A stretch of DNA of 64,000 nt, taken from the NCBI RefSeq assembly GCF_008728515.1, contig NC_044984.1, positions 123,065,349 through 123,129,348 on the forward strand, written 5' to 3'. The notes beneath the pieces were generated by a model. That model saw only the letters and a program-made list of their open reading frames with translations. It ran no database searches and was not told where the DNA came from. The DNA is from Papio anubis. Its lineage: Eukaryota; Chordata; Mammalia; Primates; Cercopithecidae. Made by a program: the position numbers and the translations under genes. Position 1 is the stretch's first letter; the number at the start of each line of letters is the position of its first letter. Positions 1 through 11,350 of this stretch are shown one piece after another.

Positions 1-149
1 GGCAGTTCAGTTCTTCTTCAATGCAAGAAAAAAGTGTTCACATCCCAAGTTGAGGCCACATAAGCAGAGGCCAGGCACAGATTTCCATGTGAGAGTTTCT
101 GTATGTCAGTGGCTGGAGTGGTGGTCTCTTTTTAAGAATAAATGGGTAA

Positions 150-289
150 GGCCAGGCGTGATGGCTTACACCTATAATCCCAGGACTTTGGGAGGCCAAG
201 GCAGGAGGATTGTTTGAGTCCAAGAGTTCAAGACCAGCTCAGGCAACATAGTGAGACCTCGTTTCTCGTACCAAAATTTGGTGTGTGTG

Positions 290-347
<58 letters not shown>

Positions 348-550
348 TGTGTGTGTGTATATATATATGTGTATATATATACCAAAATTAGCCAGGTGCA
401 GTGGCACACACCTGTAGTCCTAGCTCCTGGGGAGGCTGAGGTGGGAGGATCGCTTAAGCCCAGGAGTTGGAGGCTGCAGTGAGCCATGATGGTGCCATTG
501 CATTCCCAGCCTGGGCAACAGAATGAGACCCTGTCTCAAAAAAAAAAAGC
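150..550 (+). mobile_element. Alu SINE with microsatellite expanded in its central linker
   Basis: The Alu head GGCCAGGCGTGATGGC, the CCTATAATCCCAGGACTT block and the right arm from GCCAGGTGCAGTGG to the A tail are all present. About 100 bp of (GT)n/(AT)n replaces the A-rich linker between the two arms. Confidence 0.93.
281..382 (+). repeat. Compound (GT)n/(AT)n microsatellite inside an Alu
   Basis: Alternating GT and AT blocks are flanked by a short duplicated ACCAAAATT on each side. The short frames read across it (VCVCVC, IYIYIY) are artefacts. Confidence 0.93.
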
Positions 551-1559
551 GGGGGGGAGGGAATAAACAAACAGCAGAATTCATTCAACCTCACACTAAG
601 CTCTGCAGGTATTCATTGCTACACATCCTCAGAGGACAGCAGTCAACAGACAATGTTTGCCTTCCTGCAGGTATACTCTAGTGGAGTGACAGAAGGCAAA
701 CAGGTAGATACTGCCTAAGGCGAGGTCCAGGTAGTGATCAGACGCTGCTGTCAGACAAATCAAGGAGGGCAAGGGGATGGGGTCTAACTGATTTCTAGCT
801 CTATTAATGTCATGGACTTTCTTCCTACTGCTTATCTGAAATTTAAAAAAACAAAAAACAAAGAAACTAAATGTTAGGCATGAAACTCTAGAGAAGGCAG
901 TAACCACTAATTTTGGCAGGTGTAGGAAGAAGTTCTTTGCCCCCGGGACTGATATATTTAGTCTGAAATTAAATTTCCTGAGAAGTGGTGAGATTTACCT
1001 GGAATTTTGAAAAGTTTCAAATCATTGCCATTTTTCATCCTTTGCAAACACATTATGAAATCATTTTCCTTGACCCCTGAAACTTGATGGTAACTTGGGT
1101 TTTTTTTTTTTTTCTTACACAGAGCTTTCAAAATTCCTAGAACATGTTCCTATCTCTCTGCATAAAATCAAATTAAAAATAAAGTGGCAATCAGTAGGGC
1201 TGTTTAAAGGAGAAATTGCTACTTGTTCTTGCATCTGCAAAATGATGATCTAATTCTCACCTCTCTGGGGTGTCATGGAGATTCATTAGGGCTTGAGAGA
1301 TCCTTGGAGCCCCTGGATGAAGCACACAGCTAGAAAGGATGATCAGGAAAAAGATGGCAGTGGAGCCTTCTCCTGTGACTGGTTTGCCCTTCCAGCCCCT
1401 TCTGGGCTGTGCTCTGGGCCCTGGGGGCTGGCCCGTGTGAACGTGTGAACGACAGCCCCCAGGCTCCCTTGCCCTCTGGCTGCTGGAGGGCTTTAACCAG
1501 TGGGAGGCACCAGAGAGAACTGGAGGGAAGGGGTTGGATTACGCCCACCCTCCCAAGAA
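551..1559. other. Intronic sequence without recognised elements
   Basis: It contains a T-run near 1099 and ordinary AT-rich sequence. I see no exon, repeat family or RNA gene. The 114-aa minus-strand frame around 1330-1674 has no recognisable domain. Confidence 0.5.
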
Positions 1560-1980
1560 AGCAGGTTGAAGTCCTAACCCCTGGTGTCTGTGAATGTGAC
1601 CTTATTTGGAAGTAAGATCTTTGTGGATTTACTGAAGTTGAGAGGAGATCGTGCTGGATTCGAGCGGAGTCCAAATGCAGTGACTGGTGTACTTACAAGG
1701 AGACAGAGATTTGAACATGGAAGATACAAGAAGAAGGCCATGTGAGGATGGTGACAAAGACTGGAGCATCCAATAGCACCCAGTAGCCAAGGGAAGCAAA
1801 GAGCAGCTGGCAACACGCCGAGCCTAGGAGAGCGGCAAGGACGGGTCTCCCTGGGGCCTGCAGAGGGATTGTGTTGCGGCTGACACCTGATTTCGGACTT
1901 TCAGCCTGAGGAACTGTGAGAGAAGCAGTGTCTGTTGTTTCAGCCTCCATCCGTGGTACTGTTTCGGGAGCCCTGGGACG
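1560..1980 (+). mobile_element. Decayed MaLR-type LTR
   Basis: It shows the landmarks shared with the LTR-like elements at 21.5 and 31.8 kb: AAGTCCTAACCCC, GAATGTGACCTTATTTGGAA, a GACTGGTGT block, TGATTTCGGACTT and GAACTGTGAGAGA near the 3' end. Internal gaps show it is old. The family name is uncertain. Confidence 0.6.
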
Positions 1981-2312
1981 CAGTGCATCCCCATCTGCCC
2001 GGCCTGATGTGTGTCTTGTGGGGGTGAGGGCCTCAAGCATCTCAACTGCCTTGCCCTGCCCTTAGGCCTTGGGGTAGAAACAGGTCCCAGCTGGGACTAG
2101 CATGGGGTGCTGCACCGTCCCTGGCTATTTCCCTCCGTTATGCCCACAGCTTTATGGCTCAGCCTTTACAACACCCCCTCCAGTTAAACCACCCGAGCAG
2201 GCTTGTGTTCCAGCCAGAACCCTGAGTGATACCCGAGAGCTAAATGCTGCACGCTCCTTCTAGACTCTCTTTTGCTGAGAACACACCATTATCCTCAAAA
2301 TGTATATATTTG

Positions 2313-2600
2313 GGCTGGGCACGGTGGCTCACGCCCATGATCCCAGCACTTTGGGAAGCTGAGGTGGGCGAATCACCTGAGGTCAGGAGGTCTTGACCAG
2401 TCTGGCCAACATGGTGAAACCCCATCTCTGCTAAAAATACAAAAATTAGCCAGGCATAGTGGCACATGTCTATAGTTCCAGCTACTCAGGAGGCTGAGGC
2501 AGGAGAATCACTTGAACTTGGGAGGCGGAGGTTGCACTGAGCCGAGATGACACCACTGCACTCTAGCCTGGGTGACACAGTGTGACTGTGTGTGTGTGTA
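2313..2600 (+). mobile_element. Alu SINE (AluS-like)
   Basis: A full dimer from GGCTGGGCACGGTGGCTCACGC to the end of the right arm. The A tail has been replaced by a short (TG)n run. Confidence 0.94.
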
Positions 2601-3554
2601 TCTTCAGGAAGTATTCCCAGGTTGGTCTTTCTTCTCTTCATAGACAGTCAAAATGGAAGGGAGCAGTGAAGGCATATCCTGTTGGGGTTTCTTGACCCCA
2701 GTGGCTGTTGCTGGATTTTCCCACCCGGGGGCATCCTATGGTTGTTTTCCTGCATCCTTTGCCCTTGCTAAATTCGAAGACCGGACGTGCATGAACAGGC
2801 CCGTGGCACCGCAGAGATGCTATCGGATCTGCACGTCAATCTGCGGGTGATGGATGGCATCACTCTGCTCGGGGTCTGTGGGGAAGCGTGTCAGCAATAT
2901 CTTCTGTGTTCAAGAAGGGCGGAGGCAGGCATGTCTTAGGCTGTGGGGAGATCTCCTTTGACAGGGATTGGAGAATATTGCTTTTAAAGAGACAATGGAA
3001 AAATCATGTTTTATTGTTTTTCAAAAACATCCTGTCCTGATCTCCTCCTTCCTATTCCAACTTCAAAATGTTTCATTTGTCACTCTCTAAGAGAATTTTA
3101 AGGATGGGTTGGATGCTCTAGGGCAATTGAAAAATGTTTGCTCAGTTGAAAAATAACTGTATGGACAGAGTAAGTATTTTCTTGTCACAGCTGGAGATTT
3201 GCTTTGGGATTAGGTTTAAAAATGTCCCTCCCCTCCAACTAACTGGCCCAGATTTTTGCCTAAAAAGTAAATCTCTGATGCATACAAAGCTGTTCTGCCT
3301 TAGTAGCGATGTTTGCAGGGTCACTGATTAATTCTCCAATAAATGATACTACACCCACTGCCTGCCAGAGTCAACACTCAAAAAATTTGAGGAATCATTG
3401 CTGTCCTTTGTAGCATCATCATTATCTGAACTTTGGTTTCCGCAGCAGTAAAAGGAAAGTGGAGAACTGAGGGCTAGCACAGGCCTTTCCAGGTTTAGGC
3501 TTTCCATTATGGGACTTGCTTTACTTAGAGAGTAAAGCTATGTTCTGATTTTAA
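2601..3554. other. Intronic sequence without recognised elements
   Basis: Nothing beyond ordinary AT-rich intron. The 65-aa frame at 2653-2850 is Cys/Gly-rich, but it has no exon-like borders and I recognise no domain. Confidence 0.5.
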
Positions 3555-3569
3555 AGATGATATAACTTT

Positions 3570-3867
3570 GGCCGGGTGCGATGGCTCACGCCTGTAATCC
3601 CAGCACTTTGAGAGGCTGAGGCAGGCGGATTGCCTGAGCTCAGGAGTTTGAAACCAGGCCTGGGCAACGTGGTGAAACCCCATCTCAACTAAAAATACAA
3701 AAAATTAGCCAGGCGTGGTGGCAGGTACCTGTAATCCCAGCTACTCGGGAGGCTGAGGCAGGAGAATCGCTTGAACCAGGGAGGCAGAGGTTGCAGTGAG
3801 CCGAGATTGCCCCACTGCACTCCAGCCTGGGCGACAGAGTGAGACTCTATCTAAAAAAAAAAAAAAA
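3570..3867 (+). mobile_element. Alu SINE (AluS-like) with target-site duplication
   Basis: Complete Alu from GGCCGGGTGCGATGGCTC to a 14-A tail. AGATGATATAACTT occurs just before it (3555-3568) and again after it (3876-3889), marking the insertion site. Confidence 0.95.
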
Positions 3868-3889
3868 GATGATGTAGATGATATAACTT

Positions 3890-4190
3890 CATTAGAGATT
3901 ATTGAGACACGAAAACAGAGAATATATACATAAGCAATAATAATAATGATCTATCATCCCAAAGTGAAAAGAGTGATGCAGAACAGAAAAATTAGCGAGA
4001 ATGACTTAGGCCAGCATTTTCTTCTTCCTCACCTTCCAGGTCGATTGGAGTTTGCGTAAGGTAGGAGGAGGGCCCGGGAGGGAGCACCACACTGCCGTGT
4101 TGATTAATGACAGCCTTTCTCACTTTTTGCCGTGTCCAGAAACCACTGAGTCTATCATTTATTTAACATTTTTTTCTAAAGAGAGAATAG
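3890..4190. other. Intronic sequence without recognised elements
   Basis: AT-rich, nothing recognisable. Confidence 0.45.
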
Positions 4191-4194
4191 TATA

Positions 4195-4725
4195 GAAACT
4201 GGGCACTCAGCTTCAGCCTGACTGTGTTGGGGTGAGTCCCAATGCCTCCTCCTACTGCCTGTGCGACCTTGGGCAAGTGATTTGACTTCTCTGTGCCTCC
4301 GTTTTCTCATTTGTAAAATAGGAATAGGCCGGGTGTGGTGGCTCATACCTGTAATCCCAGCACTTTGGGAGGCCGAGGTGAGTGGATCATGAGGTCAGGA
4401 GTTCAAGACCAGTCTGGCCAAGATGGTGAAACCCTGTCTCTACTAAAAATACAAAAATGAGCCAGGTGTGGTGACAGTCGCCTGTAATCCCAGCTACTTG
4501 GGAGGCTGAGGCAGGAGAATTGCTTGAACCCAGGCGGCAGAGGTTGCAGTGAGCTGAGATCGTGCCATTTCACTCCAACCTGGGTGACAGAATGAAACTC
4601 CATCTCAAAAAAAAGGAATAAGAATGACCCCCAACTCGTGGGCCTGTTTTGAGAACTAACTGTACTCCGAAATCTTTGCTTGGCACTTAGTAAGTCTTCA
4701 GGAAATGCTAGTTATTTTAGCTTAA
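4195..4725 (+). mobile_element. MIR SINE interrupted by an Alu
   Basis: MIR core words TGTGCGACCTTGGGCAAGTG, CTCTGTGCCTCCGTTTTCTC and TGTAAAATAGGAATA lie left of the Alu. The MIR 3' part (TTGAGAACTAA, TTGGCACTTAGTAAG) resumes to its right, from about 4615. Confidence 0.8.
4327..4614 (+). mobile_element. Alu SINE inserted in MIR
   Basis: Complete Alu with a short A tail. AGGAATA precedes it and recurs after the tail as a short target duplication. Confidence 0.94.
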
Positions 4726-5229
4726 ATAAGCTTCAGGTTAAACTTCTACTTATGTTTGTTAATACAAATATAAGTAGATATTACTTGTGGGTATTCAAAC
4801 AGTAACTCATAAATCACTTTACGCTAGATACCTGACTGTTACTACAGAAATGTTCATCCATGTGCCAGTTAGAATCCTACTGAGTCGGGGAGGTACCACT
4901 CTCGGTAAAATCTGTCCATAGAGCACTGCAAACCCAGTGCCACCCTCATGTGAAGAGTGATGCCACCTGCCAGCTCACTGTCTCAAGGATGAGCCCTCCC
5001 ACTGGAATGTAAGAAATACAGTCCCGAGAGAAAGTAGCGAGGGAGGGGGTGACCCTACACTTGTGCCAGTAGAAGACTGTGCACTAAAGCTGCAGCAGCA
5101 TTGCAGCCACCCTGCAGGGGTCCTGAGATGGAGACACCCCCAGAGAATCCACACGGCCCTCTAAACTTGAATGGGAAAGTTACACCTGCGTTTCCACTTA
5201 ACCTCTAACAGAAACTTAGCGTTTTCTTC
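4726..5229. other. Intronic sequence without recognised elements
   Basis: Only a short GC-richer stretch near 5090-5150. No gene seen. Confidence 0.45.
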
Positions 5230-5965
5230 CTATCATAGTCTATTCGAGCCGCTATCACAAAATGCCAAAAGCTGCATGGTTTATAAACAGTGGAAATTTA
5301 CTGCTCATGGTTCTGGGGGCTGGAAGTTCAAGATCAGCAGGTTCAGTGTCTGGTGAGGACCTGCCTCCTGGTGCATAGACGTGGCTTCTCACTGTGTCCC
5401 CATGCGGTGGAATGGGCAAATAAGCTCTCTGAGGTCTCTTTTATGAGGACACTGTATTAGTCTATTTTCGTGCTGCTGATAAAGACATACCCAAGTCTGG
5501 GAAGAAAAACAGGTTTAATGGACTTACAGTTCCACATGGCTGGGGAGGCCTCACAATCATGGTGGAAGGCAAGGAGGAGCAAGTCACATCTTACATGGAA
5601 GGCGGCAGGCAAAAAGAGAATCGCGAACCAAGTGAAAGGGGAAACCCTTTATAAAACCAACAGATCTCCTGAGACTTATTCATTACCATGAGAATAGTAT
5701 GGGGGAACCACCCCCATGATTCAATTATCTCCCACTGGGTCCTTCCCACAACATGTACGAATTATGGGAGCTACAATTCAAGATGAGATTTGGGTGGAGA
5801 AACAGCCAAACCGTATCAGACACTGATCCCATTCATAAGGACTTCACCTGCATGACCTCATCACCTCCCAAAGGCCCCACCTCCTAACCCATCACCTTGG
5901 GGGTTGGCATTTCAGCATATGAATTTGGGGGACACAAGCATTGTGAACACAGGTCATAGCCCCAA
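5230..5965 (-). mobile_element. MLT1-type MaLR LTR, split by a younger LTR
   Basis: Antisense MLT1 words flank the insertion: GCTGCATGGTTTATAAACA and TGGTGAGGACCTGCCTCCTG on the left; TCATCACCTCCCAAAGGCCC and CATATGAATTTGGGGGACAC on the right. The two halves join cleanly if 5453-5823 is removed. Confidence 0.78.
5453..5818 (-). mobile_element. Solitary THE1/MST-type LTR nested in MLT1
   Basis: 366 bp starting TGTATTAGTCTATTTTCGTG and ending CGTATCA, i.e. the TG...CA ends of an LTR, here read antisense. Five-base duplications GACAC at 5448-5452 and 5819-5823 bound it. No internal retroviral sequence remains, so it is a solo LTR left by LTR-LTR recombination. Confidence 0.9.
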
Positions 5966-6160
5966 AAGCATTAGCAGCTGCCACCAAACTCACACATTTC
6001 CATGTCATATCATGTGCAGTTGATACAGATGTCATGAAATACCTTCTATACTCTTCACTGCTTTGAAAGTAAAGCACTACATCTTATTACTTAATTCAAT
6101 AATTAAGAAAGTCATGTCCTACAGTACCTGAAGTTATTCTGAATTTTGGTAACTGCATTT

Positions 6161-6464
6161 CTTTGTTTTTTGTTTGTTTGTTTGTTTTGTTTTTCTGTTT
6201 TTTGTTTTTGAGATGGAGTCTCGCTGGAGTGCAGTGGTGCGATCTCAGCCCACTGCAACCTTCACCTCCCGGGTTCAATCAAGCAATTCTCGTGCCTCAG
6301 CCTCCCAAGTAACTGGGATTACAGGCACTCACCACCATGCCCAGCTAATTTTTTTGTGTTTTTAGCACTGACCAGGCTGGTCTCGAACCCCTGACCTCAG
6401 GTGATCTGTCCACCTCAGCCTCCCAAAATGCTGGTATTACAGGCATGAGCCATTGTGCCTGGCC
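6161..6464 (-). mobile_element. Alu SINE, antisense, internally deleted
   Basis: A T-rich (GTTT)n tail is followed by GAGATGGAGTCTCGCTGG. It lacks the usual block around CTCTGTCGCCCAGGC and also part of the left-arm segment near 6360. Confidence 0.92.
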
Positions 6465-6475
6465 CGTGCTGAACA

Positions 6476-6786
6476 TTTTTATTTTAATTTTAATTTTTAT
6501 TTTTGAGATGGAGTCTCACTCTGTCATCCAGGCTGGAGTGCAGTGGTATGATTTGGCTCACTGCAACCTCCGTCTCCTGGGTTCAAGCGATTCTCGTGCC
6601 TCAGCCTCCTGAGTAGCTGGGATTACAGCCGTTTGCCACTACATCCAGCTAATTTTTGTATTTTTAGCAGAGACAAGGTTTCACTGTGTTGGCCAGGCTG
6701 GTCTCAAAGTCCTGACCTCAAGTGATCCTCCTGCCTTGGCCTCCCAAAGTGCTGGGATTACAGGTGTGAGCCACCATGCCCGGCCA
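6476..6786 (-). mobile_element. Alu SINE, antisense
   Basis: Complete antisense Alu from an (ATTTT)n-type tail to CCATGCCCGGCC. It sits in tandem with the preceding Alu, and the pair shares outer flanking repeats (GTAACTGCATTT at 6149-6160, GTAACCGCATTT at 6787-6798). Confidence 0.94.
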
Positions 6787-6798
6787 GTAACCGCATTT

Positions 6799-7253
6799 CA
6801 ATACAATTGATTTCCTGTCTGAGCACACATATCTTATTGTACACCTTTAAAAACTTTATTCTGCGAAAAAATTCTCAGACCTCACCTGCCAGCTAGAGAT
6901 GCCCATGACCCACACAGAGAAATGGCTCAGGCCTACTGCATATAGAAGGAAACATTTACTCCAGCCCTGCTGCCACCCCTGCCTGCCGAGTCAAGGGAGG
7001 AGCCACCAGGGGCCTCTCCCTAGTGAGCACCTACTGTGTGCAAGCCTTGTTGCAGATGCTGCCAGCTCTCCTCACCCGGCATCTTTGTCCTCGCTGTGCC
7101 ATCCTGAGAGGCCTCCCACCTCCTCCTCCTCTTTACTCAGGACTCTGAGCCCACCTTGTCCCTGGAGGCCCTCCCGCCCCCCCATGGTGCTGACAGTGCA
7201 TTCCCTTCCCCCATTCTAGCACATTGCCTGATCTTATTTTTGGCATATCCAAT
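6799..7253. other. C-rich intronic stretch without recognised elements
   Basis: C/T-rich (roughly 6960-7200). The 106-aa Pro/Ser-rich frame at 6899-7219 is a composition artefact with no domain or splice sites. Confidence 0.45.
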
Positions 7254-7549
7254 AAAATTATTGTTTGGTCTGATCATTGTCTGACATTATCTTCCTTATG
7301 TTTTCATTTGTTTATATGTTTACTCCTCTCCCTGCTGAAATCTGGAATGTTGGCTCCATGACAGCTGGGATTTCATCTCTCTCTCATTTTAGCCTTGACA
7401 AAATTATTGTTCTGTCTGATCATTATCTGACATTATCTTCCTTATGTTTTCATTTGTGTATATATTTATGCCCCTCCCCCAACTGCCCCAGTCTGGAATC
7501 CTGGCTCCCTGACAGCTGGGATTTTGTCTCTATCTCATTTTACCCTTGA
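7254..7549 (+). repeat. 146-bp tandem duplication in an L2-like 3' segment
   Basis: AAAATTATTG... at 7254 recurs at 7400, and both copies carry GACATTATCTTCCTTATG and GACAGCTGGGATTT. The copies have diverged at several sites. The words resemble an L2 3' end. Confidence 0.85.
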
Positions 7550-8099
7550 GTCTCTTGCCTCCTAGTCTCCCACCAGACACTCCCTGGGGGACTGGTGGGT
7601 GCCAGTCTAGCGAAACAGCAACGAGCTTAACAGACGTAAGGTTCCCGTCCCCAAGCACCGGCCTCTCAGGGACTATCTTGTGATCATTTATCTTGTGACT
7701 GTCATTTGGAAAGCCCCTGTGAGCCCTAGGTCTCCTGTCCTGCTGCCTCTAACCCAAGACAGCAGGTTCTGTAGGTCTGATGCCTCCTCCTGCCCTGCAG
7801 TTCTGCTCTGCAGTGTCCCGGCTTCCTCCGCCAAGGAGTCAGGCCTCTTTGCCCAGAAAGTGCTGGGTCCTGGTCAGTTCCATGAAAAGGAGGCCACAAA
7901 TGGCTGTGAAACTGCTGGACGGCTCACGGCCAGCATCTGCACAACTTGAGGTGGCCATGGAGCTGCTGCTGCAGGAGAAATCTAGGATGCAGGTGCAGGT
8001 GCAGAATCCTGGCATCAGCGAAGTCTCCTGCCACACACTGATATCACACCTGCCCATCTGTGCCATCCCTTGAAATGCATCTCGAATGTAGCAGTCTCC
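7550..8099. other. Intronic sequence, possible weak L2 remains
   Basis: GC-moderate sequence with no repeat I can name. Frames at 7680-8114 on both strands overlap each other and look random. Confidence 0.4.
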
Positions 8100-8700
8100 C
8101 CCCCACCTCACCACTTCCAGTCTCAGCCTAGCCCCATCGTCTCACACCTGGATGTGTCACCTGCCTCTGGACTGGTCTCCCCTGCTCAATACTGACCCCT
8201 GGCAGCCCCTTCCTCACAGCAAGAGCCTTGAACCGGTCGTCTCCTCCCTGATCTCGCCTCCCTGAAAACTCCCCACTGCACTTTTTTAAAAAGTACAGGG
8301 TCTGGTCCACGGAGGCACACTGGGATCTAACCTCCTTCCCCAGCCCCTCCCATGCACTCTGCCCTGGGGCCTCTGCACTTACTATTTCCTGTGCCGGGAG
8401 CCTCTTCCCCACATTCCAAACTGTGTTCTTCCTCCTGCCATTCAGGTCTCTGCTTACATCTTCTCAGGTGCACCGCCATCACCTGATTTAAAGTAACAGC
8501 CACTCTATGCCCCGACGGGCTTGATTTTCTTGCATAAAATGACCAAATTAAAATGCATGGCTATTTGTACATTCATTATCTGAATTTCCCCAGTGGGGTG
8601 TCAGCTCCATATGGGCAGCAGACACTCTATCAGTAACTTCTAGAACGATGCCTGGCACACAGTAGGCACGTAACAAGGAACTGTTGAATGTATAAGGGGA
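8100..8700 (+). mobile_element. L2 LINE 3' portion
   Basis: It has the late L2 signatures CTCCATATGGGCAGCAGACA, GATGCCTGGCACACAGTAGG and AACTGTTGAATG, with the C-rich L2 coding remnant upstream. Confidence 0.7.
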
Positions 8701-9228
8701 TGTATGACCCGCCGCATCTGCCTTCTCCACCCGGAGGTGAGGGACTCTGATCTTTCTCATGTGTTGATCACCAGTGCCACGCACAGCTCCTGCGTCATGG
8801 AAACTGCTCCGTGAATACCTGTTGCCTCAATGAATGCCACCCAAGGAAGACGCATTATCCTTACTGTTTGGTATATGATTATGGTGCCAAGGCTAACATT
8901 AAAAGCTGTCAGCCTTTATTCTCCAGCCTCATAATTATGTCATCATTTGAAACATGTGAGTGCATTGATCTACAAATGAATTTATAATTTATTTTAAGTC
9001 ATTGTCACATGAGGAAGAAAGGAAATATTTTGGAGGAAAAAATGGAGAATACATGTCTGAATGGATGCAAGGGATAACTTTGGAGTGATTTCAATCTCTC
9101 TTACAGACATTATGCACACTGGGACCTGCTTGCTGTCATCATCCATTCATTTTTCAAATGTGAATGGAGTTCAGGTTCTACACGTGGCCCTTTGTTCATC
9201 CTTTGTTAATCTTAAGAATAGAAATACA
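8701..9228. other. Intronic sequence without recognised elements
   Basis: AT-rich with no recognisable structure. Confidence 0.45.
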
Positions 9229-9482
9229 TGGGATGGTTGCAGTGACTCATGCCTATAATTCCAGCACTTCAGGAGGCCGAGGTGGGAAGATGGCTTGAGT
9301 CCAGGAGTTCAAGACCAGTTCAAGACCAGTCTGGGCAATATAGTGAGACCTCGTCTCTGCAAAAAGAATTTTTAAAAATGAGGCAGGAGGATTGCTTGAG
9401 CCTGGAAGGTTGAGGCTACAGTGAGCCATGATTGCACCGGGCAATGGGAGTGAAATCCTGTTGCAAAACAAACAAACAAAAA
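9229..9482 (+). mobile_element. Old Alu (AluJ-like), rearranged
   Basis: Diverged left arm with an internally repeated GTTCAAGACCAGT, a shortened right arm and a (CAAA)n tail. Confidence 0.85.
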
Positions 9483-9483
9483 C

Positions 9484-9670
9484 CAATATGATTCCACTAA
9501 TATCAGGTATCTAAGACAGTTCAATTCATGGAAGCAAAGAGCGGAATGGTGGCTGCCTGTGGTTGGGGAAGGGGAGATGGGGAGTTATGGATCAAGGACC
9601 ATGAAGTCTCAGCCATGCAGGTCGAACAAGCCCCAGAGATCTGTAGTCGACAACACTGTATTCTGCATTT
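9484..9670 (+). mobile_element. L1M 3'-end fragment
   Basis: ATGATTCCACTAATATCAGG and the block from GGAATGGTGGCTGCC to GGGGAAGGGG are old L1 3' words. The element is cut short by the Alu at 9679. Confidence 0.6.
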
Positions 9671-9678
9671 TAACATCT

Positions 9679-9984
9679 GGCCGGGTGCAGTGGCTCACGC
9701 CTATAATCCTAGCACTTTGGGAGGCCAAGGCATGTGGATCATGAGGTCAGGAGTTCGAGATCAGCCTGGCCAAGATGGTGAGACCCTGTCTCTACTGAAA
9801 ATACAAAAATTAGCCAGGCATGGTGGCGCACACCTGTAATCCCAGCCACTCGGGAGACTGAGGCAGGAGAACCACTTGAAGCCAGGAGGTGGAGGTTACA
9901 GCGAGCCGAGATCGTGCCATTGCACTCCAGCCTGGGCAACAAGAGCGAAACTCCGTCTCATAAAAAAAAAAAAAAAAAAAAAAA
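9679..9984 (+). mobile_element. Alu SINE (AluS-like)
   Basis: Complete dimer with a 23-A tail. Confidence 0.95.
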
Positions 9985-10179
9985 TGGCAAGAGGGTAGAT
10001 CTCATATTACCTGTTCTTGCCACAATAAAATAAATTTTAAAAAATTCAAATGCAAGCTGTGGGCTAAGGGAGGGGCGTGGCTGTGCTTCAGGCATCTTTG
10101 AACTTGAGCAAGGTCCGCATGGCCTTGGGGACTTGGGAAAGCCTGGGTGCCCCCATCCAAGCAGCAGGCTGGCAACAAG

Positions 10180-10242
10180 CCCGGGAATCTGCATCCCTAA
10201 AGCTCCAGAGACCCCATTTTGAGAAGCACTGCCCTGGGTCCA
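10180..10242 (+). mobile_element. MER5A-like hAT fragment
   Basis: GGAATCTGCAT and TTTTGAGAAGCACTGCCCTG match the 3' half of MER5A. Short and partial. Confidence 0.5.
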
Positions 10243-10359
10243 GGGTTGCCACTCTGACTCCCTGTGAGGGTCACTGGGGTCAGGGGGTGGAGCTTCTGGC
10301 CACACCCCACACCACTTAAGCCAAATCAGCATAGTTAGAACCTGGGCCTGTATTTATAG

Positions 10360-10735
10360 GTCACTGCTTGGTGTCTCTGCACATCCAGGATTTAGCACGG
10401 CTGCCCTTGAGCTTCTCACAGCCGGCTCCCGGGCTTCATCCAGGTGTCTACTCAAATATCCCCTCCTCACTAGGCCCCCTAACTAACCTGCCTAAAAGAG
10501 CAACCTCGAACCCTCTGAGCTGTCCCTGCTCATCCCCCTTTGCAGCCCCATCTCTGCCAGACACGATGCTAGCTGAGCACTATCAGCCGCTCCATCGTCC
10601 ATGTCCCCTCTGGACAGTCATGCCCAGAGGCTCGGGAACTTGGCCATGTCCACTGCCTAGTCCCCACCTTCCAGATCACTGCTCAATATCTAGTTGATGG
10701 TCAAAAAATATCTACATTGAATGAGTGAGTTATAA
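10360..10735 (+). mobile_element. L2 LINE fragment
   Basis: CATCCAGGTGTCTACTCAAA, TGCCCAGAGGCTCGG and the terminal ACATTGAATGAGTGA resemble L2 coding and 3' sequence. Confidence 0.55.
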
Positions 10736-10744
10736 TAATATGTT

Positions 10745-11050
10745 GGCCAGGCGCGGTGGCTCACGCCTGTAATCCCAGCACTTTGGGAGGCTGAGGTGGG
10801 CAGATCACAAGGTCAGAAGATCGAGACCATCCTGGCCAACGGGGTGAAACCCTGTCTTTACTAAAAATACAAAAATTAGTCGGGCATGGTGGCATGTGCC
10901 TGTATTCCCAGCTACTCAGGAGGCTGAGGCATGAGAATCGCTTGAACCTGGGAGGTGGAGGCTGCAATGAGCCAAGATCGCACTACTGCACTCCAGCCTG
11001 GGCAACAGAGTGAGACTCTGTCTCAAAAATAATAACAATAATAATAACAA
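10745..11050 (+). mobile_element. Alu SINE (AluS/Y-like)
   Basis: Complete Alu ending in an (AATA)n-type tail followed by ACAATGTGTATG. Confidence 0.95.
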
Positions 11051-11169
11051 TGTGTATGTTTTCTATATGTTTCTAAACTTTATGTTGTTTTGGTCCTGGT
11101 CTGGGAAGGAAAGATTCACATTTAGAAACAGGTGAAGCAGTGTTATGCAATGGAGCTTTCGGTCGTAAT

Positions 11170-11350
11170 GTTCTGTGTCTGCACTGTCCACTCTGGGGAC
11201 CGCTAGCTACATGCGGTCATTGAACACTTAAAATTGGCTAGAAAAAAAGAGGAATTAAATTTTTATTTTTATCTGAATTTAATTAATTTTAACGTAAGTA
11301 GCAACACATGACTAGTGGCCACTTTACTGCACAGAGCGGTGATAGAGAGC
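11170..11350. mobile_element. Non-autonomous DNA transposon (MER-type)
   Basis: GCTAGCTACATGCGG near one end and CATGACTAGTGGCCAC near the other are near-complementary. They match the palindromic family also seen at 49.8-50.4 and 58.6-58.8 kb. I cannot name the family firmly. Confidence 0.6.
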
